Assembly (NCBI RefSeq): GCF_026339955.1
Contig: NZ_JAPEPW010000003.1
Span: 248,001-312,000, forward strand
Source of the DNA: Streptomyces sp. NBC_01549
GTDB lineage: Bacteria; Actinomycetota; Actinomycetes; Streptomycetales; Streptomycetaceae
Length of the DNA: 64,000 nt
Direction: 5' to 3'
Shown: positions 18,051 to 26,303 of the stretch, in pieces
Position numbering within the stretch: position 1 is the first letter of the stretch
Layout: the number at the start of each line of letters is the position of its first letter
The notes under the pieces: generated by a model
Databases searched by the model: none
Seen by the model: the letters and a program-made list of their open reading frames with translations, nothing else
Told to the model about the DNA's origin: nothing
Program-made: the position numbers and the translations under genes

Positions 18051-19578
18051 TCATGCTGTGAGGCGGTATCGCGCTTGGTGGTTGCGGGTGAACTCCTGCT
18101 CCTCGTGCCAGGTCCAGTAGGCGTCGAAGTCGCCGTTACTGCGCAGCGCGCGAAGCTTCAGCACGGCCTCGGCCCCGGCCAGGCCCCAGCGGGCCCCGGT
18201 AATGTCCAGACGGTCTTTCACCAGGTGGCGGCAGGCCCCTTCAATGATTCCAGTGGCGATGGGCCAGCCGGCCGCGAGCGCGGTGTCGTAGCGCAGGTAT
18301 GCGGCCTTGTTGGTGAGGTAGGCCACGGCGTCGTCGATGCCCTTGTTGTTGCCCACGGCGATGCCGGCGGCCGTCGCGGCCTCTCTGATCTGCTCGGCGG
18401 CCTGAACGGCGCCGCCGGCCAGGATGGTGCGGCCGACGCGGGCGACCCATGCCTCGATGGTCTTGTCGCCGGTGGCGTGCAGGGCGTGGGCTGCGCCCCA
18501 CAAATACTCCAGCACATGAATGATGTCGATGACGATGTGCACGCCGATTCCCCTGGCTGCGGCCTGCTCGTTGATCAGGTCGATCTGGTGGGGTGCGCCG
18601 TCGACCAGGACCACCCAGGTCCGCGCGTGTTCGGGGTCGCGGTGCTCGGCCTGGTCGAACACCGCGGCGACGACTTCGGCGGCGGTGTCGTTCACCGAGC
18701 CGCACAGCCATTTGGAGCGGGCCTTCGGGCCTTTCCGGCGTTCGGGGTCGACCTCACCGCCCGCGCGGTCGGGGTCGGCGATGACGTCGTCGATGCCGCG
18801 CACGGCCGGCTCGGCGTCGTAGACGGTGCCCAGGGTCGCCATCCGCTTGCGGCCGTTCTTCTCCCCGGAGGACAACCGTTTGTCCAGCTTGTTGCCGCCC
18901 TTGGCCGCGGCGGCTTTCGCGGTGGCCTCCCGCAGCGCCTCCGGCCTTATCACCACGCCCTTGCCGTCCACCGACAGCACCTGCAGCGTCTGGGTCGTGC
19001 ACGGCGCCGGGACGAGCGCGTCGTAGAACGCGTCGATGTCTGCGGCCGCGTCGACGGCCAGTTCCAGGACCTGCCGGTACCCGACTCCGGCCCCGGTCAG
19101 GGCGTTGACCCGCTTCGCGGCCTCGGCGAACGAGCCGCGGGCGGCCTCGATCGCGGCCAGTTTCGCCACCCCGTGCGAATACATGCCGCCCGGCATGTTC
19201 AACACCGCGTCCGCGGGGTGCAGATCGGCCACGCCCCTCCCGCGGTAGGCGATCCTGGTCGCGGGTGACCTTCCCGAACACCGTGCCCAGGATCCGGGTC
19301 CGGCCCCGCTCGATCCGGGTGCGCTCCACGCCGTGCGCGTCCACCACATCCGCAACCCGCACCTCGGTCAGTGCCCGCAGCCGCAGATGGTCCTGGAACA
19401 ACGACCGGGTCACCTCCCGCATCGCCGCACCCAGCATGTCCTCCAACTGCGAGTGCGTCATCGCCGCAGTGCCGGGACCCGCGAGGTCCGCTTTCACATG
19501 CTCGAACAAACCGGTGGAGTCGGCGAACACGTCCTCGGCCGCGGCGAGCGCGCCACCGGCGGCCCCAGCCGCGCTCAC
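18051..19578 (-). pseudogene. ISKra4-family transposase, frameshifted
   Basis: The N-terminal frame starts at GTG 19578 (VSAAGAAGGALAAAEDVF) and covers the region to GKVTR. Near 19250 one base shifts the frame and the protein continues as RIAYRGRGVADLHPAD through the catalytic domain: LQVLSVDGKGVVIRPEA with the first Asp, VVLVDGAPHQID with the second, HVLEYLWGAAHAL, and the terminal IEGACRHLVKDRLDITGARW block with the Glu. Total length would be about 510 residues. Unless the shift is programmed or a sequencing error, the transposase is inactive although the ends are intact. Confidence 0.85.
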
Positions 19579-20078
19579 CGGACACCCGCGGCGGAAAGCT
19601 CGAACAGCCCCGGCTCGGCCTCGACCAGGACACCCCGGGCGACCAGGCGCTTGAGTTTCGATCGCATCGACTCCCGCTGCGAGTCCGTCGCCTCCGGCAC
19701 CCCGATCGCGGCCAACACGTCCTTGCACCTCTTCGCACCGGTCTGCTCGGCGAACACCGCGGCAATCTGCCGGTAGGCTGGCGAAGTCACCGCCTGGTCC
19801 CCGCCCGCCTCGGCGGCCACCAGCAGCGCCGCGGCCTGCATCAACACGGCCACCGGCACCGGCCCCAGGGACTCGAACACCTCTGGGACCTCCGCAGACG
19901 ACGCGGCCGTGGCGGACAGCACCTCGCTCATCGTCTCCCGCGTGATCTGCAACCGGGACAACTCGATCTCGACCTGCGCCAACGCCTCCGAGAGCCCGCC
20001 GATCTGCTCACGCAACCCCTCGGCCCGCGACCGGGCCGCACTCTCCCTGGTCTCCAACGCAACGATCCACGACGGCAC
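19575..20078 (-). CDS. ISKra4-associated accessory protein
   Basis: The GTG at 20078 after GGGGGAGGG gives 167 residues beginning MPSWIVALETRESAARSR. The first 60 residues form a coiled coil. The C-terminal half looks like a small winged-helix domain (IAAVFAEQTGAKRCKDVL to RSKLKRLVARGVLVEAEPG). It overlaps the transposase start by GTGA. A homologue (MPSVLGLMEQREARARQDL) occurs at 40254-40820 without its transposase. A DNA-binding or regulatory role in transposition is inferred from position only. Confidence 0.7.
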   Translation of the reverse strand: MPSWIVALETRESAARSRAEGLREQIGGLSEALAQVEIELSRLQITRETMSEVLSATAASSAEVPEVFESLGPVPVAVLMQAAALLVAAEAGGDQAVTSPAYRQIAAVFAEQTGAKRCKDVLAAIGVPEATDSQRESMRSKLKRLVARGVLVEAEPGLFELSAAGVR

Positions 20079-20215
20079 GACACCACCCACCCTCCCCCGG
20101 CGTCCACCCCGACAGCGAATGACCCACCGCCGAAGGTAGAAGCCCGACCCGCCATGCATATACCAAACCCCCGCGAATCACCCCAACGAAGGACCCTCAC
20201 AGGAACTGCACCCAT

Positions 20216-20774
20216 CCTGGCCTGCGACTTCTTCACCGCCACCACCCTCAACGGTGCGACGCTGTACGTCTTCGCCGTCATCGAGCACGCAAACCGCCGC
20301 ATCCGCATCCTCGGCGCGACCGCCCACCCCACTGCGGACTGGGTCACCCAGACCGCAAGGAACGTGGTCATGGACCTCCAGGATGCCGGCGCCACCGTCC
20401 GATACCTGATCAGGGACCGCGACAGCAAGTTCACTGGCGCGTTCGATGCCGTCTTTGAGGCCGAGGGCATCGAGATCGTCACCACCGGCATCCGCGTTCC
20501 CCGCATGAACTCGATCATGGAGCGCTGGGTGCAGACCTGCCGGCACGAGCTCCTCGACCGCACCTTGATCTTGAACCAGGCCCACCTGCTCCACGCGCTC
20601 GGCGAGTTCGAGTCGATCTACAACCAGCATCGGCCTCACCGCACCCTGCACAGCGCAGCTCCCCTTCGGCCGCTCCGCGAACCGATCACCGAACCGGACC
20701 GACTCGACCACCTCGACATCCGTCGACGCGACCGACTCGGCGGCCTCTTCCACGAGTACGCACACGCGGCCTGA
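20216..20774 (+). pseudogene. integrase-core transposase, C-terminal fragment
   Basis: About 185 residues of an rve-type DDE integrase core: LACDFFTATTLNGATLYVF (first Asp), IRDRDSKFTGAFDAVF (second Asp), NSIMERWVQTCRHELLDR (Glu), then YNQHRPHRTL and the GGLFHEYAHAA terminus. The N-terminal DNA-binding half is missing where the ISKra4 repeat ends. This type usually forms single-gene elements in Streptomyces. Confidence 0.82.
20688..20742 (+). repeat. 55-bp direct repeat, copy 1
   Basis: Begins ACCGAACCGGACCGACTCGA and lies in the last part of the integrase fragment. The same 55 bases recur exactly at 20774-20828, just after the stop codon. Confidence 0.9.
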
Positions 20775-20828
20775 CCGAACCGGACCGACTCGACCACCTC
20801 GACATCCGTCGACGCGACCGACTCGGCG
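20774..20828 (+). repeat. 55-bp direct repeat, copy 2
   Basis: Exact copy of 20688-20742, offset by 86 bp. It marks a small tandem duplication or a slipped recombination at the 3' end of the integrase fragment. Confidence 0.9.
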
Positions 20829-21039
20829 CGGGATCCGCAGTCGAGGTGAGCACGCCATCAGACGGCGTCGGCCGGGAGCCTGCCGACAGCGACCAGGCAG
20901 AGCTCTGCGGCCGAGGGGCTCGCTGCGTCACCCAGAGCAGGCATCGAGCATCGCCGACAGCGCCGAGCAGCCTGGCCGCCTCAGGCGGCGATTCGAGCCG
21001 CGTCAAAGCCAAGTGATGGCCCTGACCTTGAGAAATGTC

Positions 21040-21571
21040 CGCCGCCCGTCCGGGCAGGTCGCCTTCGATCCGGACGAGCAGGTGCAGAGCGTGTCCGCCT
21101 GATCTTCGCGCAGTTCGAGCGGCTCGGCACGTTGCACGGTGTGCTGCGCTATCTCGTCGAGAACGACGTCCAGTTGGGCATCCGGCTGCGGGAGGGTCCG
21201 GACAAGGGCACCCGGGAATGGCGCAGGCCGAACCGGATGACGCTGCAGACCCTGCTGCACAATCCCGCCTATGCCGGCATCTACGCCTACGGGCGGCGCG
21301 GGTCGACCCGCGCCGCCAGGACCCGGCCCGGCCGAGCACCGGGCGGGTCGTCCGCTCCCGGGACGGATGGCATGTGGTGATCCCGAATGTCCTGCCCGCC
21401 TACATCACCGTCGCCCAGTTCGAGTCGAACGAGGCAAAGCTGGCGGCCAACCGTGCCCGTGCCGATGCCATGGGCGCGGTCCGGGGCGGCCCCGCGCTTG
21501 CGGCCGGGCTGGTGCACTGCGGACGCTGCAACCGGCGCATGAGCGTGCGCCACCACACTCAGCACAGCAAG
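21040..21571 (+). pseudogene. serine recombinase fragment, two frameshifts
   Basis: Three successive frames together give a large-serine-recombinase middle region: GQVAFDPDEQVQSV, then VRLIFAQFERLGTLHGVL to MTLQTLLHNPAYAGIYAYG (the Recombinase-domain signature), then SRDGWHVVIPNVLPAYITV and HCGRCNRRMSVRH (the zinc ribbon). The catalytic resolvase domain with its Ser is absent. Frameshifts lie near 21090 and 21297. It is a relic. Confidence 0.78.
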
Positions 21572-21572
21572 G

Positions 21573-21740
21573 GGAGCTGGTCGGGGAGACCTTGCGGGCG
21601 GCGCTGGAGGAACTGGCCGAAGCCGCGCCCGCCTGGCTGACGCCGCTGATCGAGCCCGAGTGGGCCAAGCGATACGGACGCCGGGTGGAGATCGGCAAAC
21701 TGCCGGGCGGCAAACCAGCCGTGACGGCTCGTCCTGCCTC
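21573..21740 (+). pseudogene. DDE transposase fragment (IS1182-like)
   Basis: About 50 residues (VGETLRAALEELAEAAPAWL, IEPEWAKRYGRRVEIGKLP) match an early region of actinobacterial transposases that carry an APDWLR...EWxxRYGRR motif. It is joined directly to the recombinase relic and ends before the ABC transporter leader. Family assignment is tentative. Confidence 0.5.
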
Positions 21741-21828
21741 GCCTCGTTTCCTTGCGGCTGTTGGTTCGTTGGCAGTTGTGGGACATCTACATGGCCTGCA
21801 TCGGGGGGCTGAGGGAGAGGGGGCGTTG

Positions 21829-22434
21829 ATGGAGGCAGAGGGAGTCCATCATTCCTACGGCGTTCGGCGGGTATTGCGAGGTGTCGATGTCACGCTGCCC
21901 GCGGGGTCGGTGGTGGGCATTGTCGGCGAGAACGGGGCGGGCAAGTCGACGCTGTTGAAGATCCTTTCGGGAGAGCTGCGACCGGACCGGGGCGTGGTCC
22001 GGCACGGTGGGCGGTTCGGGTACTGCCCTCAGCAGGTGGTGCTCAACGACGTGTTCACGGTGCGTCAGCACCTGGAGTTCTTCGCTGCGGCTTATGACGT
22101 TGCCGATCTGCGGCGGGCCGAGGAGGTCATGGCGATCCTGGGTTTCGCCCAGTACGCCGGTGCCCTGGTGGGGGCGCTCAGTGGCGGCACGCGGCAGAAG
22201 CTGAATCTGACGCTCGCGGTGATGCACGATCCGCAGGTGCTGCTGCTGGATGAGCCGTACCAGGGCTTCGACTGGGAGACCTACCTGCGGTTTTGGGATC
22301 TGGTCGGAGACCTGCGTGCGGCTGGCCGATCGGTCCTCGTCGTCTCGCACCTGGCCTACGACACCGATCGGCTCGATCAGGTGTGGCGGTTGCGGGACGG
22401 TGCGCTGCACGGACGGCAGGAGGACGTGCGGTGA
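21829..22434 (+). CDS. ABC transporter ATP-binding protein
   Basis: The ATG at 21829 follows a strong GAGGGAGAGGGGG site. A compact 201-residue ATPase: Walker A GENGAGKST (33-41), a Q-loop within YCPQQ, signature LSGGT (117-121), Walker B LLLDEP (138-143) and the H-loop VVSHL. The size fits a single nucleotide-binding subunit of a CcmA/DrrA-like exporter. Its stop overlaps the permease start (GTGA). Position beside the prenyltransferase-terpene synthase gene suggests export of, or self-protection against, the terpenoid product; this is inferred. Confidence 0.92.
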   Translation: MEAEGVHHSYGVRRVLRGVDVTLPAGSVVGIVGENGAGKSTLLKILSGELRPDRGVVRHGGRFGYCPQQVVLNDVFTVRQHLEFFAAAYDVADLRRAEEVMAILGFAQYAGALVGALSGGTRQKLNLTLAVMHDPQVLLLDEPYQGFDWETYLRFWDLVGDLRAAGRSVLVVSHLAYDTDRLDQVWRLRDGALHGRQEDVR

Positions 22435-23258
22435 GGCGCGGGGTGCGGCTGTTCAAGATCGCCACGCGTTATGGCCTGGTGGAGCACGCCAGGAACCGGT
22501 TCGCCATGCTGCTCGTGGCGGTGTTTCTCCCTGTATGGGTCATCATGACGGGCTGGGCCATCGCCAAGGAGCCGGTGCAGTTCCGGCTGCACAGCACCGG
22601 TCGCGTGTTGACCGCCGACGGTGACAAGATCACCCAGATTACCGGGGCGCTGAACGGGGTCACGCTCATCACCGGATTCATGATGTTCGCGGCGACCTTC
22701 AGCAATGGGGCATTCGACCGGCGTCTGTCCATGGCCGGGTTCCCCCGGGTTCCGCTGGGGCTGGCGAAGGTCGCCTGCCTGGTCATTGCGTCGGTGGCCG
22801 TCTGTTCCTACGCCACCGCGGTCATCTGCTGTTTCTGGTCGCCCAGGCAGCCCGTGCTGCTCGGCGCGGCGCTGTTTTGCACGGCGATGACCTACGGCGC
22901 GCTGGGGGTCGCCCTCGGCACGCTCCTGCGCCGTGAGGTGGAGGGCATGTTCGCCGTTGTGATGATCAGTGTCGTGGACCTGGGCTTGCAGAATCCTCTC
23001 GCCAGCGGAGGTGCGGGCAGCGGCGTGGTGCGCTGGCTGCCCTCGTACGGTGCCATGCAGGCTGCGACGGCGGCGGGCTTCTCCTCCACCGTGCCCGCCG
23101 TGGACTTTGCCGTCCAGCTGGCCTGGTTCACCGCCGTCGGCCTCATCGGGCTGCTGGCCTTCCACCGGCGTACCCGGTCCGCTCTGGCAGCCGCTGTGCG
23201 GATCGGCCGGCAGGCGGATGCCGACCCGGTGCCGTTCGGGAAGACGGCGAATCGATGA
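22431..23258 (+). CDS. ABC-2-type transporter permease
   Basis: A 275-residue integral membrane protein starting at the GTG that overlaps the ATPase stop. Six hydrophobic segments are visible, among them LLVAVFLPVWVIMTGW, GVTLITGFMMFAATF, CLVIASVAVCSYATAVICC, MTYGALGVALGTLL, MFAVVMISVVDLG and LAWFTAVGLIGLLAF. This is the usual half of an ABC-2 exporter, working as a dimer with the ATPase. It converges with the prenyltransferase-synthase gene, leaving 58 bp between stops. Confidence 0.88.
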   Translation: MRRGVRLFKIATRYGLVEHARNRFAMLLVAVFLPVWVIMTGWAIAKEPVQFRLHSTGRVLTADGDKITQITGALNGVTLITGFMMFAATFSNGAFDRRLSMAGFPRVPLGLAKVACLVIASVAVCSYATAVICCFWSPRQPVLLGAALFCTAMTYGALGVALGTLLRREVEGMFAVVMISVVDLGLQNPLASGGAGSGVVRWLPSYGAMQAATAAGFSSTVPAVDFAVQLAWFTAVGLIGLLAFHRRTRSALAAAVRIGRQADADPVPFGKTANR

Positions 23259-23316
23259 GGGCGGTGTCCTGCGCAAGCAGCCCGCGCGGGGAGACTGTGT
23301 TCCTCCAGCCCCGGGA

Positions 23317-25383
23317 CTACCGCGTGGACGGGGCCGGGGCGGCAGGCCGGCTGATCTCACGGCGCAGGCGCTCCAGGTCCGGTCCCTCCGCTGCGGTATC
23401 GGGCTGATACCTTTCGGACTCTTCCTGCCGCATATCGAGGAACAGTTTCAACATGTCGTAGATCGCCGCATACCGGTTGCCCTGGCCGGAGAGGCCGGGC
23501 AACGTGCGGAAGAGTACGGGCACGTACGTGAATACCGCGTTGAACTGGGCACGTTTCTCCGCCACCTGGCGCTCCACCCGCTCGATAGCTTCCGCACGGC
23601 TGCACCCCATCTCGTGACGGATCGCCCTGACCAGGTTGTAGGGGACCTGGTCTGCCTCGTCCTGGTCCACTCCCGCCATGTCGTTCTCAGCGAAGATGAC
23701 GAAGAAGCCGAGATCCTCAAGACGTCGGACCATGCGGTGGCTGCGCACCGCCGGCGGCATCTCCCGGTCCTGCACAATCTCCGAGCACGCCATGCCGACC
23801 TCGAATCCACCGGTCGACCTCCGCAACGGCAGCCAGTCCGCTGTTGAGGGGATGTAGCCGCTGATGCGGTGGCGCGTCTCACGCTCGCAGGCGTGGAGCC
23901 ATTCCTCGATGTTGTCGAGCAATGCCTCCTGCCATCGCACTGTCCTGCTTTTGCACAGGCGCGGCCACAACTGCGCCCAGGCCGTCGGGATCGCGCCGTG
24001 CGTCGAGGGTTCGCCCAGGTCCTGGCGCAGTGTTGCCACCAGGCCTTCCCGCAGTGCGGTGACGGCTTGCGGGTCCGTCAGCTGCGGATCCTCGAACAGG
24101 TCGTCCCACACAGCGAACAGCGTGCCCAGGGCTGCGCTGTTCTGTTTCCTTTCGGAGAGGTCATCGTCGCTGCCGTCGGCGTTGGTGGCCCCCTCCGCCA
24201 CCCGAGGAAGGATCCGCTCGATCATCGACAGGGTGCCCGTCAGCCGGTGGTGGTCGGCCTCGGCCGGGGTGGCGGCGATGCCGGTGTCCACGAGCCAGCT
24301 CTTCAGCCACTGCGTGACCTGCTGAGCTTGCGCGTTGTCCTGGGGCTGAGGTGCCTGCCGGACCTGGTGGGGAATGGCCGCGGGGCGGGAAGCAATGGGC
24401 CGGTCGAGTACGGCCCGAGCGTAGGCCGTCAGCCCGTCGAGCGCAGGGAGGTGATCGGCAAGATCGGAGAGCTGATCGGTGGCCTTTGCCATGTGCGCGT
24501 CGGCCACCGCCTGTGCCTCCTGCACGGCCCCGGAGGCGACAACGAGGTCCCGGGCCCGTGCGGCTTCCTCCTGTGTCAGCTCCCTGCCCAAAAGACGGCC
24601 AAGGTCACGGTCGCGGGAAGCCGCGCGGATCACAGGCAGGGTGTAGACGCCCTCGGACAGATCCGTGTTGACGGGCTTGCCCAGCTCCTCGGCTGTGGAC
24701 GTCAGATCGAGAATGTCATCGCGTAGCTGATAGGCGTACCCGAACTGCCAACCGAACCCGGCCAGCGCCTCCTCCCGGCTCTCCTGCCGACCGTCGGCCC
24801 TGTCCGCCTGCATCGCCCCCAGCCGACAGGCCAGGGCGAACAGATGCGCCGTCTTGCCCCCAATCGCGTCGAGGTAGGCCTGCTCGCTGCGCGAGGCCGA
24901 ATACAGGTCGGCCGCCTCCATCACCATGCCGGCGCACATGCGTTCGTTCGCCATCGTCCCCTCGGTGACTTCGCGCTGACCAAGCTGCGCCAGCATGTTC
25001 AGGCCGGTGAGCATCACGCAGTCCCCGGCGAGGATGGCGAGGTGTTCACCCCATACCGCGTTAGCGCTGGGGCGGCCCCGGCGCTCGTGAGCATGGTCCA
25101 CGACGTCATCGTGGTAGAGCGCGCCCAGGTGCAGCAGCTCGACGGCTGCGGCGGCGCGCACTGCCCGGTCATCGGCCGGCGCCGAAGGATCCGTAAGAAC
25201 GTAGTACGAGAGCAGAGCAAGGGTGGGACGGACCAGGCCGCGGGACGTACCGGGCCCTTCCCGCGTGAGCGCGTCGAGTTCGGGCCTGCCCTGGATACGC
25301 ACCGGTCCAAGAGCGTCACGGACCCTGTCCAAGTCCGCCTCCAGACACGGGAAAACGGCAGGGTCAATCCCAGAAGGTGGCAT
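23317..25383 (-). CDS. bifunctional polyprenyl diphosphate synthase-terpene synthase fusion
   Basis: A 688-residue chimera; ATG 25383 follows AGGAG. Residues 1-330 are a trans-isoprenyl diphosphate synthase with both aspartate motifs, DDVVD (92-96) and DDILD (222-226), and the GGKTAHLF block. The small-residue region before the first motif (ELLHLGALYH) fits a C15-C20 or longer synthase. After a Gln/Pro linker, residues 350-688 are a class I terpene synthase with DDLFE (427-431) and an NSE-like NDMAGVDQD (567-575), where Gly replaces Ser. Such a protein could build a prenyl diphosphate and cyclise it in one chain. Fungal fusions of this kind have the opposite order. It probably supplies the substrate or scaffold of the locus. 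Confidence 0.85.
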   Translation of the reverse strand: MPPSGIDPAVFPCLEADLDRVRDALGPVRIQGRPELDALTREGPGTSRGLVRPTLALLSYYVLTDPSAPADDRAVRAAAAVELLHLGALYHDDVVDHAHERRGRPSANAVWGEHLAILAGDCVMLTGLNMLAQLGQREVTEGTMANERMCAGMVMEAADLYSASRSEQAYLDAIGGKTAHLFALACRLGAMQADRADGRQESREEALAGFGWQFGYAYQLRDDILDLTSTAEELGKPVNTDLSEGVYTLPVIRAASRDRDLGRLLGRELTQEEAARARDLVVASGAVQEAQAVADAHMAKATDQLSDLADHLPALDGLTAYARAVLDRPIASRPAAIPHQVRQAPQPQDNAQAQQVTQWLKSWLVDTGIAATPAEADHHRLTGTLSMIERILPRVAEGATNADGSDDDLSERKQNSAALGTLFAVWDDLFEDPQLTDPQAVTALREGLVATLRQDLGEPSTHGAIPTAWAQLWPRLCKSRTVRWQEALLDNIEEWLHACERETRHRISGYIPSTADWLPLRRSTGGFEVGMACSEIVQDREMPPAVRSHRMVRRLEDLGFFVIFAENDMAGVDQDEADQVPYNLVRAIRHEMGCSRAEAIERVERQVAEKRAQFNAVFTYVPVLFRTLPGLSGQGNRYAAIYDMLKLFLDMRQEESERYQPDTAAEGPDLERLRREISRPAAPAPSTR

Positions 25384-25791
25384 GTTGCGCTCCTGACACT
25401 GGTCGGTGTTCAACGAGCGGGAGGACAGCCGACACGTAGCAGCAGGGCGTCGCAGCACCCGCTCCCTGTTGTGACCACCCCCGCGTCTCGCCACCAGGAA
25501 ACAGATGCCAGTCGCAGTGCGCGCACTGTCCTGAGCTAAACCACCTAATCGCATGAACTGACCGAATCTGCTGATCTGTAACTTCTGGTCAGTAAGCCTT
25601 TCTCCAATCTCTCCGCGCAGTGCGGACACGTCCCCCTCCCACAGAACCGGCCGGACGCCTGGCCGGCCGCCGAACATGCCGCATCTCCAGTGCGTCCCCG
25701 CCGCCCGCTTCCATGAGCGCCGGCGGCGTGCTGAGGGTGCCGACGTTGGAAGCGGCGTAGGCGACGCCCCGGGCCCGACTCTTGTCCCTCG
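25384..25791. other. non-coding leader between the prenyltransferase-synthase gene and the group II intron relic
   Basis: About 400 bp with no convincing gene. A leftward open frame (VLWEGDVSALRGEIGERL, then TDQKLQISRFGQFM) runs through part of it but has no start or recognisable family. The promoter of the 25383 gene should lie here. AT-richer sequence around 25540-25600 is the likeliest place. Confidence 0.4.
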
Positions 25792-26141
25792 GTCGGGTAG
25801 CCGGAGCGCATTGCTGCGCCCCGGCCCCCTCAGAACCGGACGTGCGACGTTAACCGCATCCGGCTCAAGCAAGCCCCTATGGGCTACGCGGGTTCCTGCT
25901 CACGAGGCCGTTTCCCGTCGCTGGCGTGGTGCTGGCGATGGCAGTCGGCGTGTACGAGACGAAGGTTCGTTCTGCTGTCCGCTCCGCCATCGCGCCGGTA
26001 AACGAAGTGATGCTTGTTGAGCATCTTCTTCGAGGCCGCGAACCATTCGATCCACTCGCGTGGGCTGTCCGGTTCGTATTCGGCTCCGACGATCAGGGCT
26101 TGACGGCACAGGGGGCATAGCCCCTTCTGCCTGACCGCGAG
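25792..26141 (-). mobile_element. group II intron, 3'-terminal remnant (maturase HNH domain plus domains V and VI)
   Basis: Leftward, 26141-25884 encodes the end of a group II intron reverse transcriptase: the endonuclease domain with KGLCPLCRQALIVGAEY, NKHHFVYRRDGG and LVHADCHRQHH, then a stop. Domain V follows at 25831-25866: on this strand it reads GAGCCGGATGCGG, a TTAA loop and CGCACGTCCGGTTCTG, the typical bacterial form. A domain VI-like hairpin (CCGGGGCGCAG/CTGCGCTCCGG type) comes next. The intron ends CTACCCGAC at 25792. The 5' intron, most of the reverse transcriptase and the 5' exon junction are gone. Confidence 0.85.
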
Positions 26142-26303
26142 GAGAGGAAGTCCTCACCGCCCTGGAGAAGGCCGCCACCGAGGAGGAGAAGGCCAGGTCA
26201 AAAGGGGCAGCCTCGAAGAACGAAACGGGCCCGCCGAAGGCGGCCGCGCCTCCGTCTGAAGTGTCCGCGCCGCCGGAAACGAATGACCCCGATGGTCTCA
26301 GTG

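Larger units (their letters stand above)
18018..20215 (-). mobile_element. ISKra4-family element with both inverted repeats
   Basis: Perfect 23-bp inverted repeats bound the element: 18018-18040 and 20193-20215, beginning ATGGGTGCAGTTCCTGTGAG. Inside are a transposase gene, broken by one frameshift, and an overlapping accessory gene, both leftward. The right end abuts the sense frame of an integrase-core fragment (20216-20774), which was probably interrupted. No target duplication is visible. Confidence 0.85.

Noticed and set aside
17728..18054. Minus-strand 108-codon open frame next to ISKra4
   Set aside because: It crosses the ISKra4 inverted repeat and the SWIM stop, and has no protein-like pattern.
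19371..20774. Single 467-codon protein ending in the integrase core
   Set aside because: The first 280 codons are read antisense through ISKra4; only the part after 20215 is genuine.
21271..22434. ABC ATPase with a 186-residue N-terminal extension
   Set aside because: The extension is transposase and recombinase debris. A strong ribosome site and the normal ATPase start are at 21829.
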